61,002 nt of DNA from an uncultured Collinsella sp. (lineage in GTDB: Bacteria; Actinomycetota; Coriobacteriia; Coriobacteriales; Coriobacteriaceae). Below the pieces are notes generated by a model. The model saw only the letters and a program-made list of their open reading frames with translations. It was not told where the DNA came from and did not search any database. The stretch is from NCBI GenBank assembly GCA_900544875.1, contig UQWS01000011.1, positions 1 through 61,002 of the forward strand, given 5' to 3'. A program made the translations under genes and the position numbers. Position 1 is the stretch's first letter, and each line of letters opens with the position of its first letter. Positions 34,925 to 43,831 of this stretch are shown here, one piece after another.

Positions 34925-36454
34925 CTAGTCCAGCTTGGTGCCCGGTACTTGTGGTGCCTCTTCAAGTAGCGCTTTGAGCTCGTTCAAAATGGAAACGGGC
35001 TGTCGGTCGACGGCATCTAGATGAAGTGTGGCCACACGAATGGGCGGCTGATATTCAAATGAGCCAAAGAGTACGGGCGACCCCAAGAACCGCTCGATTT
35101 CTTCTGCGATCGCGTTGGTCTCTTCGGGATCAAGGTCATCGAAAAGCGCCACGAACATCGGTCCGGTCGAGCGGAACAGACGGCCCTTGCCGCGCGAACA
35201 GTCCATGAGGCAGGCGGCACTTTCTGCCAAAACGCGGTCGCCCGCATCAAAGCCAAAGCGGGCATTGACCTTGGCGATGTCGTCGATTTTGATGGCGACC
35301 AGGCCTGCCTTGCGCGCCACGCGACGCATTTCGCCAATGGCGTTGACCAGGGCGTGGATATCGCCCAGACCGGTCACGGAATCGGTCGTATCTGCCAAGC
35401 TTCGGTTGGTGACAATGCCCACATACATGTTGGGCTCGGTATCGGTGCCGTCCAGGCGGTAACCCGTGCAGTCGCAAAGCGCGTATTTTCCGGCGGTATT
35501 CATGACGCGATACTGCATGCAGTGGAAGTGCCACGTGCCGTTTACCACCATATCGAGCTCGGCACGTACGTTGTCGCGGTCCTCGGGGTGAACACGGGCA
35601 AGCCATATATCGAGCGAGTTGTAGGGATGCTGGGAGGGTAGGTCAAAATCGCGCACGGCATTAACCGACCATTGCGATTCGCCGGTGTCGAGGTTAATGA
35701 TGAACGGATAGCGTGTCTCGGAGCTCATGGAGATCGCTTGGAACACTCGGTCGTTGCAGAGAGGCTGATCTGTGACCGGGTGTTGCGGCACGTTGTCTTC
35801 TTCTGGCTGTTGTACACGGTGCATGAGCTTGTAGCGATACATTTTGCGGTCGGCGTCCTTTGTCATCTGGCGACGCGTATCGCCTGCAAGTGGGTCGACG
35901 CGCGAGCAGCCAAAGCTAAAGCTGGCGATCATGGGCGCCTTGCCGTCCGATGTTGCCTCGATAAGATTGGCACGCGTCCGCTCCAGGCGCTGCTCGAGCT
36001 CGGCTTCGTCTGTCGTGGGGGATATAAGTACAAATTCGTCTCCACCGATACGGAACAGCAACTCATCGTGCTCCATTGTCTCGGTGAGTGCGCGGCAGAT
36101 GCTCAGAATGTAGCGATTGCCCTCGGCGTGGCCAAACTTATCGTTGCAATGCTTAAGGCGGTCGATATCGATATAGGCGCAGGTGAAGGGGGTGCCTTTG
36201 CGCCAGAGCTGATCGACATGGCGGTCGAGTCCGCCACGGTTGCCAAGATTGGTGAGCGAGTCGATATAGGCGCCGTGCTCAAGCAGCTCGCGTTCTTGTT
36301 GCAGGATGGCGAGCGTTTTCTGCAGTTGCTCACCGATGGCACGCAACTCCGGGGGCAGCGCGGCAACATCGAGCTCGGTGGTTGAGGCCCTGTTCGCAAG
36401 TCGCTGAAGATGAGCGATGATTGATTGCTCGCCCAGGCGATACGACTCGTTCAT
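34925..36454 (-). CDS. Diguanylate cyclase, GGDEF-PAS-degenerate GGDEF
   Basis: The 509-aa cytoplasmic protein has a coiled-coil N-terminus, a GGDEF domain with an intact RIGGDEFVLIS, a PAS-like domain (RYPFIINLDTGESQWSVNAVRDFDLP region, read in parts), and a second GGDEF-like domain in which RxGGDEF is replaced by FRSTGPMFVALF. c-di-GMP synthesis by the first domain is likely. Start ATG 36454 follows AAGGAGG. The same N-terminal architecture is repeated in the neighbouring gene at 36580, so the two are paralogues. Confidence 0.88.
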   Translation of the reverse strand: MNESYRLGEQSIIAHLQRLANRASTTELDVAALPPELRAIGEQLQKTLAILQQERELLEHGAYIDSLTNLGNRGGLDRHVDQLWRKGTPFTCAYIDIDRLKHCNDKFGHAEGNRYILSICRALTETMEHDELLFRIGGDEFVLISPTTDEAELEQRLERTRANLIEATSDGKAPMIASFSFGCSRVDPLAGDTRRQMTKDADRKMYRYKLMHRVQQPEEDNVPQHPVTDQPLCNDRVFQAISMSSETRYPFIINLDTGESQWSVNAVRDFDLPSQHPYNSLDIWLARVHPEDRDNVRAELDMVVNGTWHFHCMQYRVMNTAGKYALCDCTGYRLDGTDTEPNMYVGIVTNRSLADTTDSVTGLGDIHALVNAIGEMRRVARKAGLVAIKIDDIAKVNARFGFDAGDRVLAESAACLMDCSRGKGRLFRSTGPMFVALFDDLDPEETNAIAEEIERFLGSPVLFGSFEYQPPIRVATLHLDAVDRQPVSILNELKALLEEAPQVPGTKLD

Positions 36455-36579
36455 GATGGATGACCTCCTTGGATGGAACAATGGTTTGTATCTTACTCCC
36501 AATTCGGTTTAGATTGGGGTATTAGTTAGCCCATGGGAACAAACGTCCTCTTCGGCGGTGGCGTTTGCGTGCGAGCGTA

Positions 36580-39297
36580 TTAGTTGTTGTCGCCACCATC
36601 GAGCAATGCCTCAAAATCCTCCGCCTGCATGGGGCGGTAGTAGAGGAATCCCTGAGCGTAGCGGGCGCCCATGTGGCGCAGCATGTTTGCCTGCTTGTCC
36701 GTCTCGACGCCTTCGATCACAACGGGCAGATGGAGTGACTGCGCCATCTCGAGCATTGATGAGACGATTTGCACGCTGCGGCCCTCATCGCCGTTATCGG
36801 GCACAAACGTGCGATCGAGCTTGATGACGTCGACGTTGACGTTCTTGAGCATCGCGAGCGTGGACTGGCCGGTGCCAAAATCGTCCATATAGGTCGAGAA
36901 GCCGCGGGTGTGCAGGTCGGCCGTTAGTTTATCCACGGCCTCGGACTCTCCCGTATAAGCTGTCTCGGTGATCTCGACGCGCATGAGCTCGGGCGGCAGG
37001 TTGTATTGGGCGGCGAGCGCTCCCATATGCTCGGCAACGTCGCAGGCAAGGATATCCACGCGCGACACATTAAGCGAGATCGGAACCACGCGAAGCCCCC
37101 GATTGATGCGCTCGCGCAGCCACAAGGCAACGCCCTGCCAAACGTATTTGTCGAGCGTCACCACAAAACCGCTTTCTTCGAGAGCGGGGATAAAGGTGGC
37201 GGGCGAAATGAGGGAGCCATCCTTGTCGATCCAGCGCGTGAGCGCTTCGGCGCCAATGATCTCGCCGGTTTCCATGTCGACCTGGGGCTGCAGGTAGTAG
37301 GTAATACGGCCGTTGGAGAGCGCGTACTGGAATTCGGTCAGCGTGCGGTGGAACGCGATTTCGTGCTCGTACTCCTCGGGGCGGAAAATGGCAATGCGCT
37401 CCTTAAAGTCGTTTTTTGCGCGCCGATTGGTAAACATGGCCTTGGCCTGCGCATCGATGGTGATTTTCTCGTTGGAGTCGGTGGGGTAGACGCCCATGGA
37501 CGGCCAGAATCCCACGCCGTCATCATACTTGGCCACGGCCTGGCGAACGCGGCTATAGATCTGATGGACGGTGTCGTGTTCAAAGGGGATGAGTACGCAA
37601 AAGTCGTCTTGGCCCCAGTACCCTGCGACGCCCATGTTGGCATTCTCGATGTCCTTGAGGACCGTGCCCACATCGGCGAGCATGCGGTCGCCCTCGGCCT
37701 GTCCGTGCCATTCGTTGAACAGTCGCATGTGTCCCATATCGACGGTGGCGATACACCAAGCGCCGTTGCGCCTTGTCTCGAGAAATTCGTTGGCGCGGCG
37801 CATAAACACGCTGGGTCGATAGAGACCCGTGAGCGGATCGATGCGTTCGGCGATGGCGCTTTTGCGCTCCACCTCGGGTATGGGGAGGCTGTCGTTGGGA
37901 ACAAGCCCGCCGGCCGTGCGAATGCGACGGTCGAGTTCGCCTAAAACGGCGGCCGTTTGATTGGTCAGGTGCTCGTAAAAGGCCGGAACGACAAGACAGA
38001 CGGGGGTAATGGTGTCGTCCGCGATTCGAACGGGAGCGAAAACGGCCTCTTTGAGATGTTGGATCAGTTGCTCGAATGCTTCGTGATCCAAATTGTTGCT
38101 AAGCACGACGAACTGGGCGTTGCGTGAGCGGAAGACGCGACTCCTGCCGCGAGTAATCGACAGCATGCGGCCTGCGTATTCGGCGAGCATGTTGTCGACG
38201 GCCTCGGCCCCGTAGAGCTCGTTGAGCTTTGCCGTGCCGCGAACGCGCACTGCTATAAGCCCCGTCTTGCAACGGTCGCGACGGCAGGCATCGATAGCGT
38301 TGATCAGCGTGCGCTGCGTTCCGAGGCCCGTGGCGGCGTCGACGGTCTCGGCAAGCGAGTGGTTGACGAGCTCGCCGACATAGAGCGAGGGGACATTTCC
38401 GTCGCCGTCGATACGAAACCCGCGAGCACGGCCGAGGATGTAGTCGCCGGCGGCATTGCGCACGCGGTACTGCATGACGCGACGGTGCTTGGAGCCGTCA
38501 TAGATTTGGTCGATGTCGTTGGTATAGGCCTCAAGGTCATCGGGATGGACACGCGTTTTCCAGTAATCGTGGCAGTTGTCTATATGCTCCGAAGGAAGAC
38601 CAAGATCGCGCAAGGCGCCTTGTGACCAAAGGGTTCGATGTTTGTCCAAGTTCTCGATAAAGAAATATCGGCCTTCGTTGAGCATCGAAAGGGCGTCGAA
38701 AATGCGATCGCTTATTTCGAAGTCGTCGGTGTGGGCTTGTGCGATATTGCGTCGATCAAGGTGCACGGCATGACGTAGCTTGTAGTCGTACATGCGATGG
38801 TCGGCATCGTTCGTCAAGCGATTGGGGGCTTCGCCCAGGGCGGGGTCGGCGTGTGCCACTCCGTAGCTAAACGAGTGAGGCATCTTGGAAGCGTTGTTTT
38901 CGAGCAGTACCGTTCGGCAGTGTTCCAGACGTTCGGCAAGGTCGTCCTCGGTCGCAATCGTAGATAGGATGGCGAACTCGTCGCCCCCCAGACGAAATGC
39001 CGCCTCGTCCACCTTCATATACAGTTTGAGATAGAGGCTCACCTGCAAGATATAGCGGTTGCCCTCGTCATGTCCAAAGATGTCGTTGCAGTGCTTAAGG
39101 TTATCGATGTCGATAAACGCCATGGTCACGGGCAGTTCCTGCTCCCAGAGTTCCTCTAAGGAACGGGTAAAGCCGCCGCGGTTGCCAAGTCCGGTGAGCT
39201 CGTCGGTAAAGGCGGTCCTGATCAGATCGTCCTGACGCTCCAGAAGGTCACGGATGGTCTTTTCGAGCGTTTCGGTATTATTGCTGGCGTTATCCAT
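36580..39297 (-). CDS. Multi-domain c-di-GMP protein (GGDEF-PAS-GGDEF-GGDEF-EAL)
   Basis: The 905-aa cytoplasmic protein has: GGDEF1 with RLGGDEFAILS near residue 96; a PAS-like domain; a degenerate GGDEF2 (FRSRNAQFVVLS); a third GGDEF with GYWGQDDFCVLIP; and an EAL domain with GAEALTRW, SLNVSRVD, EITET, DDFGTGQST, IKLDRTFV and VIEGVETDKQ, with the main catalytic residues in place. A bifunctional or phosphodiesterase role is plausible. There are no membrane helices. ATG 39297 is used; an in-frame GTG at 39354 is possible. It lies 126 bp upstream of the smaller GGDEF gene. Confidence 0.88.
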   Translation of the reverse strand: MDNASNNTETLEKTIRDLLERQDDLIRTAFTDELTGLGNRGGFTRSLEELWEQELPVTMAFIDIDNLKHCNDIFGHDEGNRYILQVSLYLKLYMKVDEAAFRLGGDEFAILSTIATEDDLAERLEHCRTVLLENNASKMPHSFSYGVAHADPALGEAPNRLTNDADHRMYDYKLRHAVHLDRRNIAQAHTDDFEISDRIFDALSMLNEGRYFFIENLDKHRTLWSQGALRDLGLPSEHIDNCHDYWKTRVHPDDLEAYTNDIDQIYDGSKHRRVMQYRVRNAAGDYILGRARGFRIDGDGNVPSLYVGELVNHSLAETVDAATGLGTQRTLINAIDACRRDRCKTGLIAVRVRGTAKLNELYGAEAVDNMLAEYAGRMLSITRGRSRVFRSRNAQFVVLSNNLDHEAFEQLIQHLKEAVFAPVRIADDTITPVCLVVPAFYEHLTNQTAAVLGELDRRIRTAGGLVPNDSLPIPEVERKSAIAERIDPLTGLYRPSVFMRRANEFLETRRNGAWCIATVDMGHMRLFNEWHGQAEGDRMLADVGTVLKDIENANMGVAGYWGQDDFCVLIPFEHDTVHQIYSRVRQAVAKYDDGVGFWPSMGVYPTDSNEKITIDAQAKAMFTNRRAKNDFKERIAIFRPEEYEHEIAFHRTLTEFQYALSNGRITYYLQPQVDMETGEIIGAEALTRWIDKDGSLISPATFIPALEESGFVVTLDKYVWQGVALWLRERINRGLRVVPISLNVSRVDILACDVAEHMGALAAQYNLPPELMRVEITETAYTGESEAVDKLTADLHTRGFSTYMDDFGTGQSTLAMLKNVNVDVIKLDRTFVPDNGDEGRSVQIVSSMLEMAQSLHLPVVIEGVETDKQANMLRHMGARYAQGFLYYRPMQAEDFEALLDGGDNN

Positions 39298-39354
39298 ACT
39301 GTAAGCGGCTTTCTGAGGTCGGGGCGGATTGCGTCGGGCGAGCTCGTTGTGCAC

Positions 39355-39616
39355 ATGCGTTGCTGCTCAACGCCTTGCGTGTTTCCAAGCCCCCGCCTTG
39401 CTGCGTCGTTGGGTTTATTTGTCGGTTCGTGCTCTCGGCTGATAACTACTGAGTAGTATAAACAAGTGTATGGAATTATGTAGGGGTGCCCATGTTGCGG
39501 GCGGCCATTATTCGCCAAACGGTAACGCGACGATGTTCGATGAAAATGCGACTGAGACGATATTTGTTGATGGGTATACTTGTTCCGTTTTAAAACGCAG
39601 GAACGGAGATGGTCGC
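39355..39616. other. Divergent intergenic region, EAL gene / patatin gene
   Basis: No gene is evident. It contains a short palindrome, ACTACTGAGTAGT, near 39446 and TATACT near 39575, a possible -10 for the patatin gene. I checked for a c-di-GMP (GEMM) riboswitch upstream of the GGDEF/EAL gene and did not find one. Confidence 0.5.
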
Positions 39617-40486
39617 ATGGCACAGTCAAATATGACGCGCACGGTGGGGCTGGCGCTCGAGGGAGGCGGCTACCGCGGTATGTATACGGCGGGCGTGCTC
39701 GACGTTTGGATGGAGCACGGTTTGACCTGCGACCATATGGTGGGCGTCTCGGCGGGCGCGGCGTTTGGCTACAACTTTAAATCGCGCCAGATCGGCCGCG
39801 CCATTCGCTATAACAAGGCCTATTGCGCCGACAAGCGCTATGCGAGCGTGACCAGCTGGCTGCGAACCGGCGATATGTTCAATGCCGACTTTGCCTATCA
39901 CGAGGTGCCTATCGAGCGCGATCCCATCGACCTGGAGGCATATCGCGCCTGCCCCATGCGATTTACGTGCGTGTGTACCGATATCGAGACGGGCAAGGCC
40001 GTCTATCACGATCTGCCGTATGGCGACGAGCGCGATATCGAGTGGATTCGGGCGTCGTCGGCGATCCCTGTGGCAACGCGTCCCGTTGCTATTGAGGGCC
40101 GCAAGTATCTGGATGGTGGCGTGGCCGATTCCATTCCCAGTGCTTGGCTGTTTGCGCAGGGCTATGACCGCAACGTGGTGGTGCTGACGCAGCCGGCGGG
40201 CTTTGTAAAGCAGCCCAACAGCGTGATGCCCATGCTGCGTCGTGTGTTCCGTCACTACCCGGAGTTTGTCGCAGCGCTTGAGCATCGGCATGAGGTCTAC
40301 AATGCTACGCTCGATGACCTGGCACGTCGCGAGGCTGCCGGCGAGATCTTTGTGGTGCGGCCGAGCGAATCGGTGAAGGTGCCGTCGCTGTGCCGCGAGC
40401 CCGATGAGCTCGAGCGCATCTACCAGATCGGCCGCCACGATGCGGAGGCGACTTTGCCGGCGCTGGAGACCTACCTGGCGGGGTAG
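39617..40486 (+). CDS. Patatin-like phospholipase
   Basis: The 289-aa protein has the oxyanion loop LEGGGYRGMYTAGVL, the serine elbow GVSAG near residue 50, and the dyad DGG in YLDGGVADSIP near 162, which are the marks of bacterial patatin-like lipid acyl hydrolases. No signal peptide is present. ATG 39617 has GGAG about 8 bp upstream; the same frame is open back to 39470 without a site. An exactly periodic hairpin array follows the stop. Confidence 0.9.
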   Translation: MAQSNMTRTVGLALEGGGYRGMYTAGVLDVWMEHGLTCDHMVGVSAGAAFGYNFKSRQIGRAIRYNKAYCADKRYASVTSWLRTGDMFNADFAYHEVPIERDPIDLEAYRACPMRFTCVCTDIETGKAVYHDLPYGDERDIEWIRASSAIPVATRPVAIEGRKYLDGGVADSIPSAWLFAQGYDRNVVVLTQPAGFVKQPNSVMPMLRRVFRHYPEFVAALEHRHEVYNATLDDLARREAAGEIFVVRPSESVKVPSLCREPDELERIYQIGRHDAEATLPALETYLAG

Positions 40487-40496
40487 GGGCTGCGGC

Positions 40497-40666
40497 GGAA
40501 AGCGCGTCCCAGAATCGGCGCCCAGAACGGGATGCAGTTTCCCGGACGGGAGGGTTTTGGAAACGGCGTCCCAGAATTTGCGTCTGGAATGGGATGCAGT
40601 TTCCCACTGGCCCTCTATACGGAAAGCGCATCCCGGAATGGACGTCCAAACTGGGATGCGCTTTCC
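40497..40666. repeat. Array of three 46-bp hairpins with exact 62-bp period
   Basis: Units start at 40497, 40559 and 40621. Each is 46 bp: an arm like GGAAAGCGCATCCC, an 18-bp middle, and an arm like GGGATGCGCTTTCC. The two spacers are exactly 16 bp and unrelated. It lies between the convergent patatin and thiE genes. Confidence 0.92.
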
Positions 40667-40710
40667 ATTGCTGAAGATATGAGGCTGCGGAGTAGCTGCT
40701 CGGCCTATGT

Positions 40711-41406
40711 CTATGCCTGCTGCCAGGTGTCGACGAGCTCCTTGGCCGCGACGTAGGGGTCATCGGCGCTGCAGACGGCGCTCACCACAAAGAAGCCGTC
40801 GACGCCGGTGGCCTTGAGCTGCGGCAGGTCGGCCGTCTTGACGCCGCCGCCCACCACGATGGGCACGGGGCTTGCCGCGTGGAGTGCGGCCAGGTCCTCA
40901 AAGCTCTTGGTGATGATGGAGCCGTCGGCCGCGCGTCCGCAGTCGCGCTTGGTCTCGGTCTCGTGGAGCGGGCCGATGCCCAGGTAGTCGACCAGGCTCA
41001 TGTCGGCGGTCTTGACGTACTCGAGCATCTCCTCGCAACGGGCCGAAAGGCCCACGATGGCATCGGGGCCCAGCAGCTTGCGACAGACCTCGACGGGGAT
41101 GTCGCTCTGACCCACGTGCACGCCGTCGACAGCGATGCCCTGCTCGCGCGCGGCAAGCACACAGTCCAGACGGTCATCGATTAACAGGGCGACCTGACCG
41201 GTCTTGCCGGCCTGTGCGATTGCCTGCGCGGCGTCGTCGGTCAGCGCAATGATCTCGCGGGCGCTTGCCACCTTGGAGCGCACCTGGATGCAGGTAAAGC
41301 CGGCGTCGAGTGCCTGGGCCACCACATCGCCCACGGGGCGTCCGAGGGTGTTTTCGGGGCCGAGTACCAGATAGGCCGAGATATCAAGGTTGTCGCGGAT
41401 GCTCAT
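40711..41406 (-). CDS. thiE: Thiamine phosphate synthase
   Basis: ThiE joins HMP-PP and HET-P to make thiamine phosphate. The 231-aa TIM-barrel protein has QVRSK (pyrophosphate contact), LLIDDRLD, GVHVGQSD, VGLSARC, YLGIGPLHETETKRD and the glycine loop VVGGGVKTAD. The ATG at 41406 overlaps the stop of the thiamine-binding gene by 4 bp. It is the last gene of an operon with thiM under a TPP riboswitch. Confidence 0.95.
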   Translation of the reverse strand: MSIRDNLDISAYLVLGPENTLGRPVGDVVAQALDAGFTCIQVRSKVASAREIIALTDDAAQAIAQAGKTGQVALLIDDRLDCVLAAREQGIAVDGVHVGQSDIPVEVCRKLLGPDAIVGLSARCEEMLEYVKTADMSLVDYLGIGPLHETETKRDCGRAADGSIITKSFEDLAALHAASPVPIVVGGGVKTADLPQLKATGVDGFFVVSAVCSADDPYVAAKELVDTWQQA

Positions 41407-41744
41407 TGTGCTTCCTCCTGCTTTTTGATCTGTGCTTCCATGCGCTTGAGTTTGCCGGTCATGGTGTCGGTAAATCCGGGTCGAATATCGGCTTTGAGCA
41501 CGACTTCGGTGCGGATGCCCTTGCTCGCCAACACAAAGGTCGCGTCGCGCACGACCTGCATGACCTCGTCCCAGTCGCCCTCGATCTCGGTGAACATCGA
41601 GGTGGTGCGGTTGGGAAGGCCGCTCTCGCGAATGACGCGCACGACCTCGGCGACCTCGGCGGACAGCTCGTCGCCGGTGCCGCATGGGGCGATGGCCACG
41701 GCGACGAGCGTGTTCATGCCGGCATTGGTTGCGGGTTCGGACAT
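41403..41744 (-). CDS. Thiamine-binding protein of the MTH1187/YkoF family (DUF77)
   Basis: This 113-aa ferredoxin-like protein (VAVAIAPCGTGDELSAEVAEVVRVI, then TTSMFTEIEGDWDEVMQVV) matches the MTH1187/YkoF-type group, which binds thiamine or HMP-like compounds. Its place between thiM and thiE, with 3-bp and overlapping junctions, supports a role in thiamine precursor handling. The middle of the protein contains the glutamate-rich dimer strand SMFTEIEG. Confidence 0.88.
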   Translation of the reverse strand: MSEPATNAGMNTLVAVAIAPCGTGDELSAEVAEVVRVIRESGLPNRTTSMFTEIEGDWDEVMQVVRDATFVLASKGIRTEVVLKADIRPGFTDTMTGKLKRMEAQIKKQEEAQ

Positions 41745-41747
41745 GGC

Positions 41748-42587
41748 TTATGCCTCCTCGAGCTCGAGTCGGTTGTCGGCAATATCCTGGGCGGTTGCGC
41801 GGTAGAGCTCGTCGATAAAGGCGACCTTAAAGCTTGCCGGGGCATCGGCGACGGCGGCGGCACGCGTGCCGGCAACGTTGTAGACGGCGGTGCCGCAGAC
41901 TGCTGCCGTAAACGGATCGGTAGCACAAGCGTACACGGCCAGCACGCCGCCCTGCGAGCAACCGCAGCCGGTGATCTTGGACATGAGCGGGCTGCCGCCG
42001 TGGGATTTGGCCACGGTCGTGCCGTCGGTAATCAGGTCGACTTCGCCCGAGACCACAACGGCGCCGCCGGTGTAGCGAGCGAGCGCCACGGCGGCATCGC
42101 GGGCGGCGTCGACCGTGTCGGTGGTATCGACACCACGTACGCGGCTCAGATCGGCCGCCTCGCCCTCAAGACCCCACAGGCCGGCGAGCGCGATGATCTC
42201 GGAGGCGTTGCCGCGCACGATGGTGGGCTTGTACTGCTTGAGCACGCTTACCAGTTTGGTGCGCAGGCTACCGATGCCCAGACCCACCGGATCGAGCACC
42301 CAGGGCTTGCCGGCGTCGTGTGCCGCCTTGGCCGCGCGGGGAATCGTCTGCTCGTAGATGGGGAAGAGCGTGCCCATGTTGAGATAGATGGCGCCGCCGC
42401 CGGCAACGAGCGCCTCGCCCTCGTCGGGCAGATAGACCATGGCGGCCGAACCGCCCACGGCGAGCTGTGCGTTGGCGACAAAGTCGATCGTCACCGTGTT
42501 GGTGATAGAGCCGGCCATCGGATTGGTGGCTCGAATCTCCTCTACGGCCTTGACCATATGTTGCTTAAGCTGTTCCGAATCAATCAC
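41748..42587 (-). CDS. thiM: Hydroxyethylthiazole kinase
   Basis: ThiM phosphorylates 4-methyl-5-hydroxyethylthiazole for salvage. The 279-aa ribokinase-fold enzyme has TNTVTIDFVANA at the N-terminus, LDPVGLGIG, VRGNASEI and the anion hole GCGCSQGG (equivalent of TGTGC). The start is a GTG at 42587, since AAGGAGG stands 8 bp upstream and the nearby ATG is out of frame. It is the first gene of the operon and lies directly behind the TPP riboswitch and its terminator. Confidence 0.94.
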   Translation of the reverse strand: MIDSEQLKQHMVKAVEEIRATNPMAGSITNTVTIDFVANAQLAVGGSAAMVYLPDEGEALVAGGGAIYLNMGTLFPIYEQTIPRAAKAAHDAGKPWVLDPVGLGIGSLRTKLVSVLKQYKPTIVRGNASEIIALAGLWGLEGEAADLSRVRGVDTTDTVDAARDAAVALARYTGGAVVVSGEVDLITDGTTVAKSHGGSPLMSKITGCGCSQGGVLAVYACATDPFTAAVCGTAVYNVAGTRAAAVADAPASFKVAFIDELYRATAQDIADNRLELEEA

Positions 42588-42610
42588 TGCACATGCCTCC
42601 TTGGCATAGA

Positions 42611-42641
42611 AAAGGGGCGCTGTGCATAGACAGCGCCCCTG
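42611..42641 (-). terminator. Riboswitch expression-platform terminator
   Basis: On the minus strand AGGGGCGCTG and CAGCGCCCCTTTT form a stem-loop with a T-run between the TPP aptamer and thiM. Confidence 0.85.
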
Positions 42642-42655
42642 TAAAGGCGGCATGC

Positions 42656-42739
42656 TCCCTACGCCAGCATTAACTGACAGGTTCAAAGGATTGGGCCCTA
42701 TGCCCTCTCAGCCTTGTGGTTTGCGCCGCCGGCACTCCC
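42656..42739 (-). promoter_or_regulatory. TPP riboswitch (THI element)
   Basis: Read on the minus strand, the segment contains GGGAGTGCC near the start, GGCTGAGAGGGC, GAACCTGTCAGTTAATGC and GGCGTAGGGA, in the order of the THI box. It precedes a terminator and the thiM-thiE operon. TPP binding would stop transcription. Confidence 0.95.
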
Positions 42740-42770
42740 GCATCGAATCTGTTGTTCCCTATACTAGCGC

Positions 42771-42872
42771 ACCTGCCAATATGGGACAGGTTTATTTTGG
42801 CAGGTGGCAACAGGGGCGCTGCATTTTCCCAGATAAAACCTGCCAAGATAAACCTGTCCCTTATTGGCAGGT
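42771..42872. repeat. Two inverted copies of the 35-bp ACCTGCC element
   Basis: Copies at 42771-42805 and 42838-42872 are reverse complements. Each has ACCTGCCAA and TTGGCAGGT ends and a GGGACAGGTTTAT centre. A 32-bp spacer separates them. They lie between the divergent thiM operon and the HAD gene. A third copy is at 22060-22094. Confidence 0.87.
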
Positions 42873-42912
42873 CGTTACAATAGACGGGATAAAGAATGAC
42901 CGAGGGGACCTT

Positions 42913-43821
42913 ATGATCAAACTTGTGCTGACCGATATGGACGATACGCTGATTCCTGCTGGACACGATGGCGCCAGCGACTGCGCCATCGAGGGCATTC
43001 ATGCCATGCAGGCGGCGGGCCTGCATTTTGGCCCGGTTTCGGGTCGCCAGCCGTCCGCGATGAGCTGGATGTTCCGCAATCGCTCCGAGTGCTTCTCGAC
43101 CGGTGCGTTTTGCAACGGCCAGGTGATGTTTGTCGATGGCGAGGCGGTTGCCTCGCGCGCAACTGATAACGATGCCCTTATGCGCCTGGCCGACTACCTG
43201 GAGCAAGAGACCGACGATACCTATTTGAAGGTCTACCGTCTGGGTGATGACTTTTGGGACAACGACGCCTATTGCGTGACAAGCGATCCCGAGCGTGTGC
43301 GTCGCGCCATGGAGTCAGGCGGCAACGCGTGGCTCAAGGGCGAAGAGGCTCCCTGTCGCCCTGTCGTTGACGATGCCCCGGTATACAAGGCGAATATCTG
43401 GAGTGCCCGTTCGCGCGAGGAGCTCGCCGAGCTGCGCGAGCGTGTTGCCGCCGAGGTGCCGGAGCTCTCGCTCGTGTTTCCCAACAACCGCGTGCGCCTG
43501 TTCGACGTTCTTCCGACCGGCTGGGACAAGGGCTGTGCTGCGCTGGAGCTGGCGCGCGCTTTGGGCCTGACGCCCGACGAGGTGGCCGTATTCGGCGATT
43601 CCGATAACGATTTGCCCATGATCGATGCCGTTCCCAATTCCGTTGCAGTCGCCAATGCCAACGAGGCCGTCACGGCTGCCGCGCGCTGGCATATCGGCGC
43701 TGCGGCAGATGATGCGGTTGCCGGGGCTCTGCATCAGATTGCCGCCTGCGCCGCGACGGGGGAGATGCCGTCGTTTATGCGTCAGATGGACGCGACGGGT
43801 TTCGACGTCACGAACGTCTAG
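42913..43821 (+). CDS. HAD-superfamily phosphatase (Cof type)
   Basis: The 302-aa protein has motif I DMDDTL at residues 8-13, motif II near VSGRQ, a large cap domain, and motif III/IV GDSDNDLPMI near 227. Cof-type phosphatases act on sugar phosphates, FMN or similar. ATG 42913 has GAGGGGACC upstream. The LysR gene follows after 10 bp, so the two form one transcript. Confidence 0.88.
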   Translation: MIKLVLTDMDDTLIPAGHDGASDCAIEGIHAMQAAGLHFGPVSGRQPSAMSWMFRNRSECFSTGAFCNGQVMFVDGEAVASRATDNDALMRLADYLEQETDDTYLKVYRLGDDFWDNDAYCVTSDPERVRRAMESGGNAWLKGEEAPCRPVVDDAPVYKANIWSARSREELAELRERVAAEVPELSLVFPNNRVRLFDVLPTGWDKGCAALELARALGLTPDEVAVFGDSDNDLPMIDAVPNSVAVANANEAVTAAARWHIGAAADDAVAGALHQIAACAATGEMPSFMRQMDATGFDVTNV

Positions 43822-43831
43822 GGAGAAAGCC

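Noticed and set aside
39355..39616. c-di-GMP (GEMM) riboswitch upstream of the GGDEF-EAL gene
   Set aside because: Only short fragments resemble it (ACGCAAGGCG); the conserved paired elements and tetraloop receptor are absent.
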